Below the pieces are notes generated by a model. It was given only the letters and a program-made list of their open reading frames with translations. It had not been told where the DNA came from and did not search any database. Positions 1 through 7,773 of a DNA stretch of 64,000 bases are shown here, one piece after another. The position numbers and the translations under genes were made by a program. This DNA comes from Rubellimicrobium mesophilum DSM 19309 (lineage in GTDB: Bacteria; Pseudomonadota; Alphaproteobacteria; Rhodobacterales; Rhodobacteraceae), in contig NZ_KK088582.1 in NCBI RefSeq assembly GCF_000600335.2, positions 1 through 64,000 of the forward strand, in the 5' to 3' direction. How positions within the stretch are numbered: position 1 is the stretch's first letter; each line of letters opens with the position of its first letter.

Positions 1-348
1 GGCGGCGGACTGTTCGGCGGCCTCTTCGGCCGGACGCCCGCCCCCGCCCCCTCCGACGCCGTCGCCACGACGACCCTCGACGCCGCCCCCGCCGATGACG
101 CGGCGCCCGCCGCCCCGTCCCTGCGCTTCCCCTACGTGCAGCTCGCCACCCTGACCAGCGAGGCCGCCGCCAACCAAGCGGCCCAGGGACTCGCGGCCAA
201 GGGTCTCCCCGCCCGGCTCGTCGCCGTCCCGGGCCAGCAGGCCTGGCGCCTCCTCCTCGGCCCCGCCACGACCGAGGCCCAGCAGGGCGAACTCCGCGAC
301 CGCGCGGTGGCCGAGGGGTTCGCCGACGCCTACCTCGTGAGAAGCTGA
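1..348 (+). CDS. SPOR-domain protein, C-terminal part (5' end outside window)
   Basis: The open frame runs in from base 1 with no start, so only the last 115 residues are seen. The first half is a low-complexity Ala/Pro/Asp linker. The second half (from about FPYVQLATLTS to the end, DAYLVRS) has the pattern of a SPOR domain: a first strand with Q-L-A-T, a helix rich in Ala, a middle strand, then WRLLLGP and a final helix and strand. SPOR domains bind septal glycan strands lacking stem peptides, so this is probably an envelope or division protein. It sits 17 bp upstream of a D-Ala-D-Ala carboxypeptidase gene, a pairing common in Rhodobacterales, which supports the call. Its N-terminal domains are unknown. 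Confidence 0.8.
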   Translation, partial: GGGLFGGLFGRTPAPAPSDAVATTTLDAAPADDAAPAAPSLRFPYVQLATLTSEAAANQAAQGLAAKGLPARLVAVPGQQAWRLLLGPATTEAQQGELRDRAVAEGFADAYLVRS

Positions 349-365
349 CCCCCGGGAGGACCCCG

Positions 366-1760
366 ATGACCCGACCCCTGCTTTCCGCCCTCGCCCTCCT
401 CCTCGCGGGCGCCCTCCCCCTGCACGCCCAGAGCTTCGAGACCGCCGCCCGGACGGCCTGGATCTACGACGACACCTCCGGCACCGTGCTCCTGGCCAAG
501 AACGCGGACGAGCCGATCCCCCGGCCTCCATGTCGAAGCTGATGACCATCTACATGGCCTTCGACGCCCTTGAGCGCGGCCAGCTCACCGAGGAGATGAC
601 CCTCCCCGTCTCCGAGCACGCGATGAGCTACAAGGGCTCGTCCATGTTCCTCAACACGCTCGACCGCCCCACCGTCCACGACCTCCTGCGCGGGATCATC
701 GTGCTCTCGGGCAACGATGCGAGCGCGGTGATCGCCGAGGCGCTCTCCCCCGACGGGACCGAGGCCGGCTTCGCCCGCCTGATGAACGAGAAGGCGCAGG
801 AGATCGGCCTCACCCACTCCCACTTCGTCAACTCGAACGGCTGGCCCGCTGAGGGGCAGGTGATGACCGCCCACGACCTCGGCGTCCTGGCCGAGCGGCT
901 GATCGAGGACTTCCCCGACCGCTACGAGCTCTTCTCCGAGCAGGAGTTCACCTTCGACGGCCGCGTGCCTTCCAACTCGCAGAACCGCAACCCGATCCTG
1001 GGGCTCGGCATCGGCGCCGACGGCCTCAAGACCGGCCACACCGAGGAAGCCGGCTACGGCCTCGTCGGCAGCGCCAAGCAGGACGACCGCCGGATCATCT
1101 TCGTGGTCACCGGCCTGCCCTCCATGGACGCACGCCGGACGGAGGGGGGAACGCATCATCAACTGGGCCTTCCGCCAGTTCGCCCTCAAGGACGTGGCCG
1201 AGGCCGGGACGCGCCTCGCCGAGGCCGAGGTCTGGATGGGCGCCGCGCCCCGCGTGGGCCTCGTCCTGCCCGAGGACCTGAGCATCCTGATCCCCGCCAC
1301 CGGCCAGGACGCCTTGCAGGCCCACATCTCCTACCAGGGTCCCATCGAGGCGCCCATCGCCAAGGGCCAGGAGATCGCCGAGCTCGTGCTCGAGCGCGAG
1401 GACATGCCCGAGATGCGCCTGCCGCTGGTCGCCGAGGCCGACGTGCCGCGCGGCGGCTTCGTGCCCCACGTCGTCACGGCGGCGCAGGTCCTGATGGGCA
1501 AGGCCGGGCTGGGCCTGACCGGGCTCAACGTGCCCGGCCTGGGCGGCGGCGGGGCCACGGACGCCGCCGCGCCGGCCGACGAGGGCCAGGACGCCGCCGC
1601 GCCGGTCGAGGACGGGTCCGCGACCGCCGGGGACCAGGCCGCCACGAGCGACGGGTCCGCCAGCGAGGACACGTCCTCCACGGATGCATCCGCCGCTGCC
1701 TCCTCCGGGGACGCCCCCGCCGACGAGGCCCCCGCGAGCGGCGAGACCCTCAATGACTGA
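366..1760 (+). pseudogene. D-alanyl-D-alanine carboxypeptidase (PBP5/DacC type), two compensating frameshifts
   Basis: Periplasmic serine peptidase that trims the terminal D-Ala from peptidoglycan stem peptides. The start at 366 follows GGGAGGA and opens a signal peptide (LSALALLLAGALPLHAQ). The frame then needs two corrections: a C run at 518-522 that is one base short, and a G run at 1144-1149 that is one base long. With both repaired, one frame runs from 366 to 1760. The three catalytic motifs are present: SMSK just after the first indel, SGN in VLSGNDASAV, and KTG in LKTGHTEE. The PBP5 C-terminal beta domain follows, then an Ala/Asp/Ser-rich tail without an obvious amphipathic anchor helix. 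It overlaps tmk by 8 bp, so it is co-transcribed. Two opposite indels in homopolymers suggest sequence errors rather than true decay. Confidence 0.85.
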
Positions 1761-2526
1761 GGCCCCGGGCCTCTTCGTCAGCTTCGAAGGCATCGACGGC
1801 AGCGGCAAGAGCACCCAGGCGAGGCTCCTCGCCGAGGCCTTGCGCGCCTCCGGCCGGGAGGTGGTCCTCACGCGCGAGCCCGGCGGCAGCCCGGGGGCCG
1901 AGGAGATCCGCCGCCTCGTGCTCACCGGCGACCGCGCCCGCTGGTCGCCCGAGACCGAGATCCTCCTCTTCACCGCCGCCCGCCGCGACCATCTGGAGCG
2001 GACCATCCGCCCGGCGCTCCAGCGCGGCGCGGTGGTCATCACCGACCGCTTCGCCGACTCCACGCGCCTCTACCAGGGCACCACGCGCGGCGACCTCCGC
2101 GCGCTGGTGGACCGTCTCCACGCCCTGATGATCGGGGTGGAGCCGGACCTGACCGTCGTCATCGACATGGACCCGGCCCGCGCCCTCGCCCGGAGCCTGC
2201 ACCGCCTGGGCTCACGCCCCGGGCCCGCGACCACCTCCGCCGTCGCCCTCCAGGAAGTGCTGGAGGCGATGCGCTCCCCCGCCGAGGAGAGCCTCGACCC
2301 CGACGCCACCACGCCCGAGGCGGACAGCACCGGCGCCGTCGTCGCCCCGCCCGAGGACCGCTTCGAGACCTTCGGCCTCCCCTTCCAGGAGCGCATCCGC
2401 CAGGGCTTCCTCGACCTCGCGCGCGAGGTCCCGTCACGCATCGTCGTCATCGACGGCGACCGCCCCGAGCGCGAGGTCGCCGCCGACGTGGCCAAGGTCG
2501 CCCTGACCCGCCTGGGCCAAGGCTGA
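1753..2526 (+). CDS. tmk: thymidylate kinase with an extra ~50-residue insert
   Basis: Phosphorylates dTMP to dTDP in dTTP synthesis. The P-loop FEGIDGSGKST is at residues 11-21, the TREPGG motif at 40-45 and DRFADST at 98-104, all typical of TMK. The protein has 257 residues where about 205-215 is usual. The excess is a Pro/Ala/Ser-rich insert at about residues 151-201, between LARSLHRLG and EDRFE, in the LID region. The frame is intact on both sides, so the insert looks real rather than a sequence artefact. The start overlaps the carboxypeptidase stop by 8 bp and the stop shares one base with the holB start (TGATG), showing tight operon coupling. Confidence 0.95.
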   Translation: MTEAPGLFVSFEGIDGSGKSTQARLLAEALRASGREVVLTREPGGSPGAEEIRRLVLTGDRARWSPETEILLFTAARRDHLERTIRPALQRGAVVITDRFADSTRLYQGTTRGDLRALVDRLHALMIGVEPDLTVVIDMDPARALARSLHRLGSRPGPATTSAVALQEVLEAMRSPAEESLDPDATTPEADSTGAVVAPPEDRFETFGLPFQERIRQGFLDLAREVPSRIVVIDGDRPEREVAADVAKVALTRLGQG

Positions 2527-3632
2527 TGGCCCGCGCCGCCGCCTCCGCCGACGACCCCGCCCCCGAGCCCGACCGCCGCGAGGGCGCGCCCCACCCGCGC
2601 GAGGCCACCGCCCTCTTCGGCCACGACGAGGCCGAGGCCGAAATCCTCGCCGCCATCGCGTCTGGAAAACTCCATTCCGGCTGGCTCCTCACCGGCCCCG
2701 AGGGCATCGGCAAGGCCACCCTCGCCTACCGCATGGCCTCGACCCTCCTCGCCGGCGACCCCGCGCCCGACCATCTCGGCCTCCCCTCCGACCACCCCGA
2801 CGCCCGCCTGATCCGCGCCGGCGCGCATCCGAGGCTCTTCGTCCTCCGCCGGGGCCTCGACGACCGGGGCAACCTCCGCTCCGTCATCACCGTCGAGGAG
2901 GCGCGAGCCCTCCGCAGCTTCTTCGGCCTCTCCGCCGCCGACGGAGGCCGCCGCGTCGTCATCGTCGACTCCGCCGACGAGCTGAACCCCAACGCCGCCA
3001 ACGCCATCCTCAAGCTCCTCGAGGAGCCCCCCGCGCGGGCCACGCTGCTGCTGGTCTCCCACCAGCCCGCGCGCCTCCTCCCCACGATCCGCTCGCGCTG
3101 CCGGACGCTGCGCCTGCACCCCCTCGCGCCCCAGGACCTCGCTTACGCCCTCGACTCCATCGACCTCACCACCGACGCCCCCGCGGCCCTCGCGGAACTC
3201 GCCCGAGGCTCCGTCGGCGATGCCGTCCGCCTCGTCGCCGAGGGCGGCCTCGACCTCTACGCCGATCTGGTCACGCTCCTCGCCACCCTCCCCCGCCTCG
3301 ACCGCCCTCGCGCGATCCGCCTCGCCGAGTCCTGCGCCGGCCCGAAGGCGTCCGACCGGTTCGAGCTCGCCCTCGACCTCCTCGACCTGCTCCTGAGCCG
3401 CCTCGCCCGCGCCGGCCTCCAGGGCCCCCCGCCCGAGGCCGCGTCCGGCGAATTCCAGCTCCTCGCCCGCCTCTCCCCCCATGACCGCGCCGCCCGCGCC
3501 TGGGCCGAGCGCCAGGCCACCTCCTCCGCCCGGGCGCGTCAGGGCAAGGCGGTCAACCTTGACCCCGCCGCGCTCCTGCTCGATATGCTCCTCCAGATCG
3601 AGCAGACGGCGCGCACGGCCGCCGCAGCCTGA
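2526..3632 (+). CDS. holB: DNA polymerase III subunit delta'
   Basis: Clamp-loader subunit of the replicative polymerase. The 368-residue AAA+ protein shows a P-loop-like GPEGIGKAT near residue 59, a segment VIVDSADELNPNAANAIL (Walker B/sensor region), LLKLLEEPP and the SRC motif in TIRSRCRTLRLHP. These are hallmarks of the delta'/gamma family. The expected zinc-binding Cys cluster of gamma/tau is absent, which favours delta'. The start overlaps the tmk stop by one base; tmk-holB adjacency is widespread in bacteria. tatD follows after 12 bp. Confidence 0.93.
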   Translation: MARAAASADDPAPEPDRREGAPHPREATALFGHDEAEAEILAAIASGKLHSGWLLTGPEGIGKATLAYRMASTLLAGDPAPDHLGLPSDHPDARLIRAGAHPRLFVLRRGLDDRGNLRSVITVEEARALRSFFGLSAADGGRRVVIVDSADELNPNAANAILKLLEEPPARATLLLVSHQPARLLPTIRSRCRTLRLHPLAPQDLAYALDSIDLTTDAPAALAELARGSVGDAVRLVAEGGLDLYADLVTLLATLPRLDRPRAIRLAESCAGPKASDRFELALDLLDLLLSRLARAGLQGPPPEAASGEFQLLARLSPHDRAARAWAERQATSSARARQGKAVNLDPAALLLDMLLQIEQTARTAAAA

Positions 3633-3644
3633 GAGGCGGCCCCC

Positions 3645-4463
3645 ATGCCCACCGAGACGACTCCCCTCCCCGGCCTCGTGGACAGCCACTGCCACCTGGA
3701 CTTCCCGCAACTGATCGACGACCTCCCCGGCGTCCTCTCGCGCGCCCGCGCCGCCGGGGTCGAGCGCATGGTCACCATCTGCACCCGCCTCCGGCAGGAG
3801 CCGAACGTCCGCGCCATCGCCGAATCCAACCCCGGCGTCCTCTACGCCGCCGGCACCCACCCCATGAGCGCCACCGAGGAGCCCCTCGCCACCGTCGAGC
3901 AACTGGTGAGCCTCGCCCGCCATCCCCTCATGGTCGGCATCGGCGAGACCGGCCTCGACTACCACTACACGCCGGACTCCGCCCCCATCCAGCAGACCTC
4001 GCTCCGCGTCCACATCGAGGCCGCGCAGGAAACCGGCCTCCCCCTCATCATCCATGCCCGCGACGCCGACGAGGACATGGCCCGCATCCTCTCCGAGGGC
4101 TACCTCGTCAGGCCCTACGGCTGCGTCATGCACTGCTTCTCCTCCGGCGAGGCCCTTGCGCAGACGGCCCTCGACCTCGGCTTCTATCTCTCCGTCTCCG
4201 GCATCGCCGCCTTCCCCAAGTCGGGCGAGCTCCGCGACATCTTCCGCCACGCCCCCCTCGACCGCATCCTGGTCGAGACCGACTCCCCCTACCTCGCCCC
4301 GCCCCCGCATCGCGGCAAGCGCAACGAGCCCGCCTACGTCGCCCACACCGCCCGCGCCGTGGCCCACCTCTGGGACCTCACCCCCGAGGACTTCGCCATG
4401 GCCACCGCCGCGAACTTCGACCGCCTCTTCCAGAAGGCCGCCAAGGCCCGGGCCGCCGCGTGA
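3645..4463 (+). CDS. TatD family metal-dependent deoxyribonuclease
   Basis: A 272-residue amidohydrolase-fold hydrolase of the TatD family, whose members act as 3'-5' DNases or RNases in DNA repair and quality control. The metal-binding motif DSHCHLDF lies near residue 12. GIGETGLDYHY carries the conserved Glu, IIHARDADEDM the conserved His and Asp, MHCFSSGEALA a further His, and LVETDSPYLAPPPHRGKRNEP the family signature near the C-terminus. It lies in the tmk-holB-tatD string, and its stop overlaps the next start by 4 bp (GTGAGC), so the downstream metallohydrolase is translationally coupled. Confidence 0.93.
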   Translation: MPTETTPLPGLVDSHCHLDFPQLIDDLPGVLSRARAAGVERMVTICTRLRQEPNVRAIAESNPGVLYAAGTHPMSATEEPLATVEQLVSLARHPLMVGIGETGLDYHYTPDSAPIQQTSLRVHIEAAQETGLPLIIHARDADEDMARILSEGYLVRPYGCVMHCFSSGEALAQTALDLGFYLSVSGIAAFPKSGELRDIFRHAPLDRILVETDSPYLAPPPHRGKRNEPAYVAHTARAVAHLWDLTPEDFAMATAANFDRLFQKAAKARAAA

Positions 4464-5254
4464 GCGCAACCTTCCGCATCCTCGGCTGCGGCTCCTCCGG
4501 CGGCGTGCCGCGCCTCGGGGGCGAATGGGGCGCCTGCGACCCCACGGACCCGAGGAACGCCCGCACCCGCTGCTCCGCCCTCGTCACCCGCCAGGGCCCC
4601 AAGGGCACCACCCGCGTCCTGATCGACACCTCGCCCGACCTGCGCCAGCAACTCCTCGCCGCCGGAGTGGGGAGCCTCGACGCCGTCCTCTACACCCACC
4701 CCCACGCCGACCACGTCCACGGCATCGACGACCTGCGCATGATCGTCTTCAACATGCGCACCCGCCTCCCCGTCTGGGCCGACGAGCCCACGTCCAGGGA
4801 GCTCCTCCACCGCTTCGACTACGCCTTCGAGACGCCCCCGGGCTCCGGCTACCCGCCGATCTGCGACCTCCACCGCATCGACGGCCCCGTGACCATCGAC
4901 GGCGCCGGCGGCCCCCTGACCTTCACCCCCTTCGAGGTCGAGCACGGCAACATCCCCGCGCTCGGCTTCCGCGTGGGCGGCCTCGCCTACCTCCCCGACG
5001 TTTCCGGCATCCCCGATCCCGTCTGGCCGGCCCTCGCGGACCTCGACGTGTGGATCGTCGACGCGCTCCGCTACAAGCCACACCCGACCCACGCCCACCT
5101 TGCCCAAACGCTCGACTGGATCGCCCGCGCGCGGCCTCGGCGGGCCGTGACGACCAACATGCACGTGGACCTCGACTACGCGACCCTCTCGCGGGACCTC
5201 CCTGCCGGGGTGATCCCCGCCCATGACGGGCTCGAGATCCCCTTCACCCCGTGA
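4460..5254 (+). CDS. MBL-fold metallohydrolase (PhnP-like)
   Basis: A 264-residue metallo-beta-lactamase-fold hydrolase. The zinc motif is YTHPHADHVHGIDDL near residue 77 (HxHxDH), and further His residues occur in VEHGNIPALGF and NMHVDLDYATL. The N-terminal GCGSSGGVPRLGG is the family opening seen in PhnP/ElaC-type phosphodiesterases, which hydrolyse cyclic phosphodiesters. The gene commonly follows tatD in alphaproteobacteria. The start is GTG at 4460, overlapping the tatD stop by 4 bp. The substrate cannot be told from sequence. The last codons overlap the AEC transporter gene by 4 bp. Confidence 0.85.
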   Translation: MSATFRILGCGSSGGVPRLGGEWGACDPTDPRNARTRCSALVTRQGPKGTTRVLIDTSPDLRQQLLAAGVGSLDAVLYTHPHADHVHGIDDLRMIVFNMRTRLPVWADEPTSRELLHRFDYAFETPPGSGYPPICDLHRIDGPVTIDGAGGPLTFTPFEVEHGNIPALGFRVGGLAYLPDVSGIPDPVWPALADLDVWIVDALRYKPHPTHAHLAQTLDWIARARPRRAVTTNMHVDLDYATLSRDLPAGVIPAHDGLEIPFTP

Positions 5255-6180
5255 GCATCCTCCTCGCGGTCATCCTTCCCGTCTTCCTCGTCATCGGCGC
5301 GGGCGGCCTCGCGGCGCGACGAGGCGCCATCTCCGCCGCCGGGGTGGACGGCCTCATGCGCTTCTCGCAGGGCATCGCGATCCCCTGCCTCCTGTTCAAG
5401 GCCATGGCCACCCTGAACCTCGGCCAGGACTTCGACGTCAGGCTGGTCGCGACCTACTACACCGGCTCCCTCGCCTGCTTCCTGATCGGGACGCTCGCCG
5501 CCCGCCGCCTCTTCGGCCGCGACTGGGAGGACTCGGTCGCCATCGGCTTCGTCGCCCTCTTCTCGAACTCCCTCCTCCTCGGCCTGCCGATCACCGAGCG
5601 CGCCTTCGGGTCCGGCTCCACCTCCGCGAATTTCGCGATCATCGCCTTCCACTCGCCCTTCTGCTACGCGGTCGGCATCACGGCGATGGAGATCGCCCGC
5701 GCGCATGGCCACCCGCCCCACAGCATCCCGGCCAAGATCCTCCGCGCGATCTTCTCGAACGCCCTCATCGTGGGCATACTGCTGGGCCTGATCGTCAACC
5801 TCGCCGGCCTGCCCATCCCGACCGTGGCGGACGAGGCGCTGGACATGCTGATCCGCGCGGCGCTTCCCACCGCGCTCTTCGGACTGGGCGGGGTCATCTC
5901 GCGCTACCGGATCGAGGGCGACCTCCCCACGATCCTCTTCACGCTCGCGCTTTCGCTCCTGCTCCACCCCGCCATCGCCTGGAGCCTGGGGAGCGCCTTC
6001 GCCCTTCCCCAGGACGCCTTCCGCTCGGTCGTCGTCACCGCCGCCATGGCCCCCGGCGCCAACGCCTATCTCTTCGCCGCCATGTACGGCCGGGCCATGC
6101 GCGTCGCCGCCTCCTGCGTCCTCCTCGGGACCGCACTCTCGATCCTCACCGCCGCCGGATGGCTCGCGCTGCTCCCCTGA
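5251..6180 (+). CDS. AEC family (auxin efflux carrier-like) permease
   Basis: A 309-residue integral membrane protein with about ten hydrophobic segments, starting at GTG 5251 in a 4-bp overlap with the metallohydrolase. The internal pattern (a short-loop five-helix block, a polar middle segment, then a second five-helix block with the motif AMAPGANAYLFAAMYG) is that of the AEC/Mem_trans family of secondary transporters, often for organic acids such as malate or malonate. It is the last gene of the plus-strand operon; no gene follows for about 740 bp. The substrate is not predictable. Confidence 0.85.
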   Translation: MSILLAVILPVFLVIGAGGLAARRGAISAAGVDGLMRFSQGIAIPCLLFKAMATLNLGQDFDVRLVATYYTGSLACFLIGTLAARRLFGRDWEDSVAIGFVALFSNSLLLGLPITERAFGSGSTSANFAIIAFHSPFCYAVGITAMEIARAHGHPPHSIPAKILRAIFSNALIVGILLGLIVNLAGLPIPTVADEALDMLIRAALPTALFGLGGVISRYRIEGDLPTILFTLALSLLLHPAIAWSLGSAFALPQDAFRSVVVTAAMAPGANAYLFAAMYGRAMRVAASCVLLGTALSILTAAGWLALLP

Positions 6181-6416
6181 CGGCGTGGAGAAACCGCGGC
6201 CTGCGTGGCGCCCGAGCGCACCGGGCCGCCCGGCGCCGCCCCGTCGGGTGGGGCTCGCCCCCCATCCAGACCAGCTCCGGGCGACGCGGCCACATTGTGG
6301 GTCGAACCCCGTCCTGCGGATCGGCCTCGCCACAGGGCGGGCCTCGGCGCGCCATCCCCAGCTCGGGACGGCTGTGATTCGTCCGGCCTCGCGGGAGGGG
6401 CCGAAGCCCGCCCCAG

Positions 6417-6545
6417 AGGGTGACGCAACACCCCTGAGCGGCCGCTTCCCTCATCCGATCAGGCACTTACTCCCGGGGTGTTGCGTCGCCCCGGGGGGCA
6501 CCGAACGCCCCGTTCACCACTCGTTAACCCCTCTCCCGCATCCTG
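6417..6545 (+). repeat. composite intergenic repeat, copy 1
   Basis: Left arm GACGCAACACCCC (6422-6434) and right arm GGGGTGTTGCGTC (6475-6487) form a perfect 13-bp inverted repeat around a 40-nt loop. The right arm is followed by GTTAACC (6523-6529), eight bases, then GCATCCTG (6538-6545). The same arm and block recur at 27726-27851 (inverted) and 62793-62865. The GTTAACC core is part of TTCA-N7-TTAA (6513-6527), one base from the CtrA consensus. Function unknown: a promoter/terminator pair, a small mobile repeat or an RNA gene are all possible. Confidence 0.7.
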
Positions 6546-6867
6546 TCCCTCGAGTTGCGCGGGAGTCCTTTGGTTCGCGCCTCCCTCGGCCAGGGCTTCG
6601 GACAGCCAGCCCTGCGCCAGGACATCCATGACCGTCCATGCCGGAGGCTCCCCAGGGAGAAAGGCTTCGCCGGCGAGAGCTCTTTGAACGGAAGGCGCGG
6701 GCCCCCTTCCCCTCTGGGAGGCCGCAGGCGAGGCGCCGCAAAGACCCAGCCGCCGCGCGTCGAGGACGCGCCTACCCCCCGGGCCGGCCTGGCAACCGGA
6801 CGGGGGACGCTCGGGAACGACGACGGCCGTGGCTTTCCACGCGGCCCCGTGACGGCCCGGGCAACGC

Positions 6868-6895
6868 AAAAGGCCGGAGCCTCGCCCCGGCCTTT
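6868..6895 (-). terminator. rho-independent terminator of the ABC importer operon
   Basis: Reading the minus strand just after the stop of the last permease gene, GGCCGGGGC pairs with GCTCCGGCC around a short GAG-type loop. This is followed by TTTT and preceded by AAA on the other side. The stem is bidirectional in form, so it could also stop transcription coming from the plus-strand repeat region. Confidence 0.7.
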
Positions 6896-6917
6896 CCCCG
6901 ACCTCTCGCACCCGCCT

Positions 6918-7769
6918 TCAGGCCGGCGTCAGCCCGCGCAGCCTCTCATTCCGCCGCCGGATCATCTCCAGCGCGGCGAGCATGAAGATGGACACCGCGA
7001 TCAGCACGACCGCCGCCGCCAGGATCGTGGGCGAGATCTGCTCCCGCAGCCCGGTGAACATCTGCCAGGGCAGCGTCTTCTGACCCGCGGCGCCCATGAA
7101 CAGCACGACCACCACCTCGTCGAAGGAGGTGATGAAGGCGAAGAGCGCCCCCGACACCACGCCCGGCAGGATCAGCGGCATCTGCACCTTCCAGAAGGTT
7201 CGCAGAGGCCCAGCGCCCAGCGACGATGCCGCCCGCGTCAGCGACTTGTCGAAGCCCACCAGCGTCGCCGTCACGGTGATGATGACGAAGGGGATGCCCA
7301 GCGCCGCGTGCGCCAGCACCACGCCCCAGTAGGTCCCCTGCAGCCCGATGCGCGAGTAGAAGAAGTACATCCCCGCCGCCGAGATGATGAGAGGCACGAT
7401 CATGGGCGAGATCAGGATCGCCATGATGGCCCCCTTGAACGGGACGTGCGACTGCGACAGCCCCACCGCCGCCAGAGTCCCCAGCGCCACCGCGATCAGC
7501 GTCGCCATCGGCGCGATCTTGAGCGAGTTCCAGAGGGGAAGCTGCCAGTCGATGTTGTTGAAGAAGTCGTGGTAGTGCTTCAGCGAGTATCCCGCCGGGT
7601 CGAGATGCAGCATCTCCGGCGTGAAGGTGAAGAAGTCCTGGGCGTTGAAGCTGAGCGGGATGATCACCAGGATCGGCGCGATCAGGTAGAAGAAGATCAG
7701 CCCGCAGATCACGCGGAAGGCGTAGTGCCACACCCGCTGTCCCGTCGAGGCGTAAACCGGCAGCGCCAT
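6918..7769 (-). CDS. polyamine-type ABC transporter permease (PotC/PotI-like)
   Basis: A 283-residue inner-membrane permease with six predicted helices. The EAA loop is visible as AASSLGAGPLRTFWKVQMPLILPG (about residues 179-202), the site that contacts the ATPase. The sequence and length match the PotC/PotI class of spermidine/putrescine importers. It is the last gene of a four-gene minus-strand operon (ATPase, binding protein, permease 1, permease 2), 4 bp downstream of the first permease, and a strong terminator follows. A related amine or opine substrate cannot be excluded. Confidence 0.88.
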   Translation of the reverse strand: MALPVYASTGQRVWHYAFRVICGLIFFYLIAPILVIIPLSFNAQDFFTFTPEMLHLDPAGYSLKHYHDFFNNIDWQLPLWNSLKIAPMATLIAVALGTLAAVGLSQSHVPFKGAIMAILISPMIVPLIISAAGMYFFYSRIGLQGTYWGVVLAHAALGIPFVIITVTATLVGFDKSLTRAASSLGAGPLRTFWKVQMPLILPGVVSGALFAFITSFDEVVVVLFMGAAGQKTLPWQMFTGLREQISPTILAAAVVLIAVSIFMLAALEMIRRRNERLRGLTPA

Positions 7770-7773
7770 TCCC

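Larger units (their letters stand above)
6181..6917. other. gene-free region between convergent transcription units
   Basis: About 740 bp lie between the AEC permease and the ABC permease on the other strand. I see no convincing gene. It holds a GC hairpin soon after the AEC stop (around 6244-6264, arms GGTGGGGC/GCCCCCC), which may end the upstream operon. It also holds the inverted-repeat/GTTAACC element listed separately (6417-6545), about 320 bp without recognisable coding features, and the terminator at 6868-6895. The 6546-6867 part could be a non-coding transcript started at the GTTAACC block, but that is only inference. Confidence 0.6.

Noticed and set aside
2070..4469. A 799-codon minus-strand frame opposite tmk, holB and tatD
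   Set aside because: Same kind of shadow; Gly/Glu/Val-rich without structure, opposite genes with diagnostic motifs.
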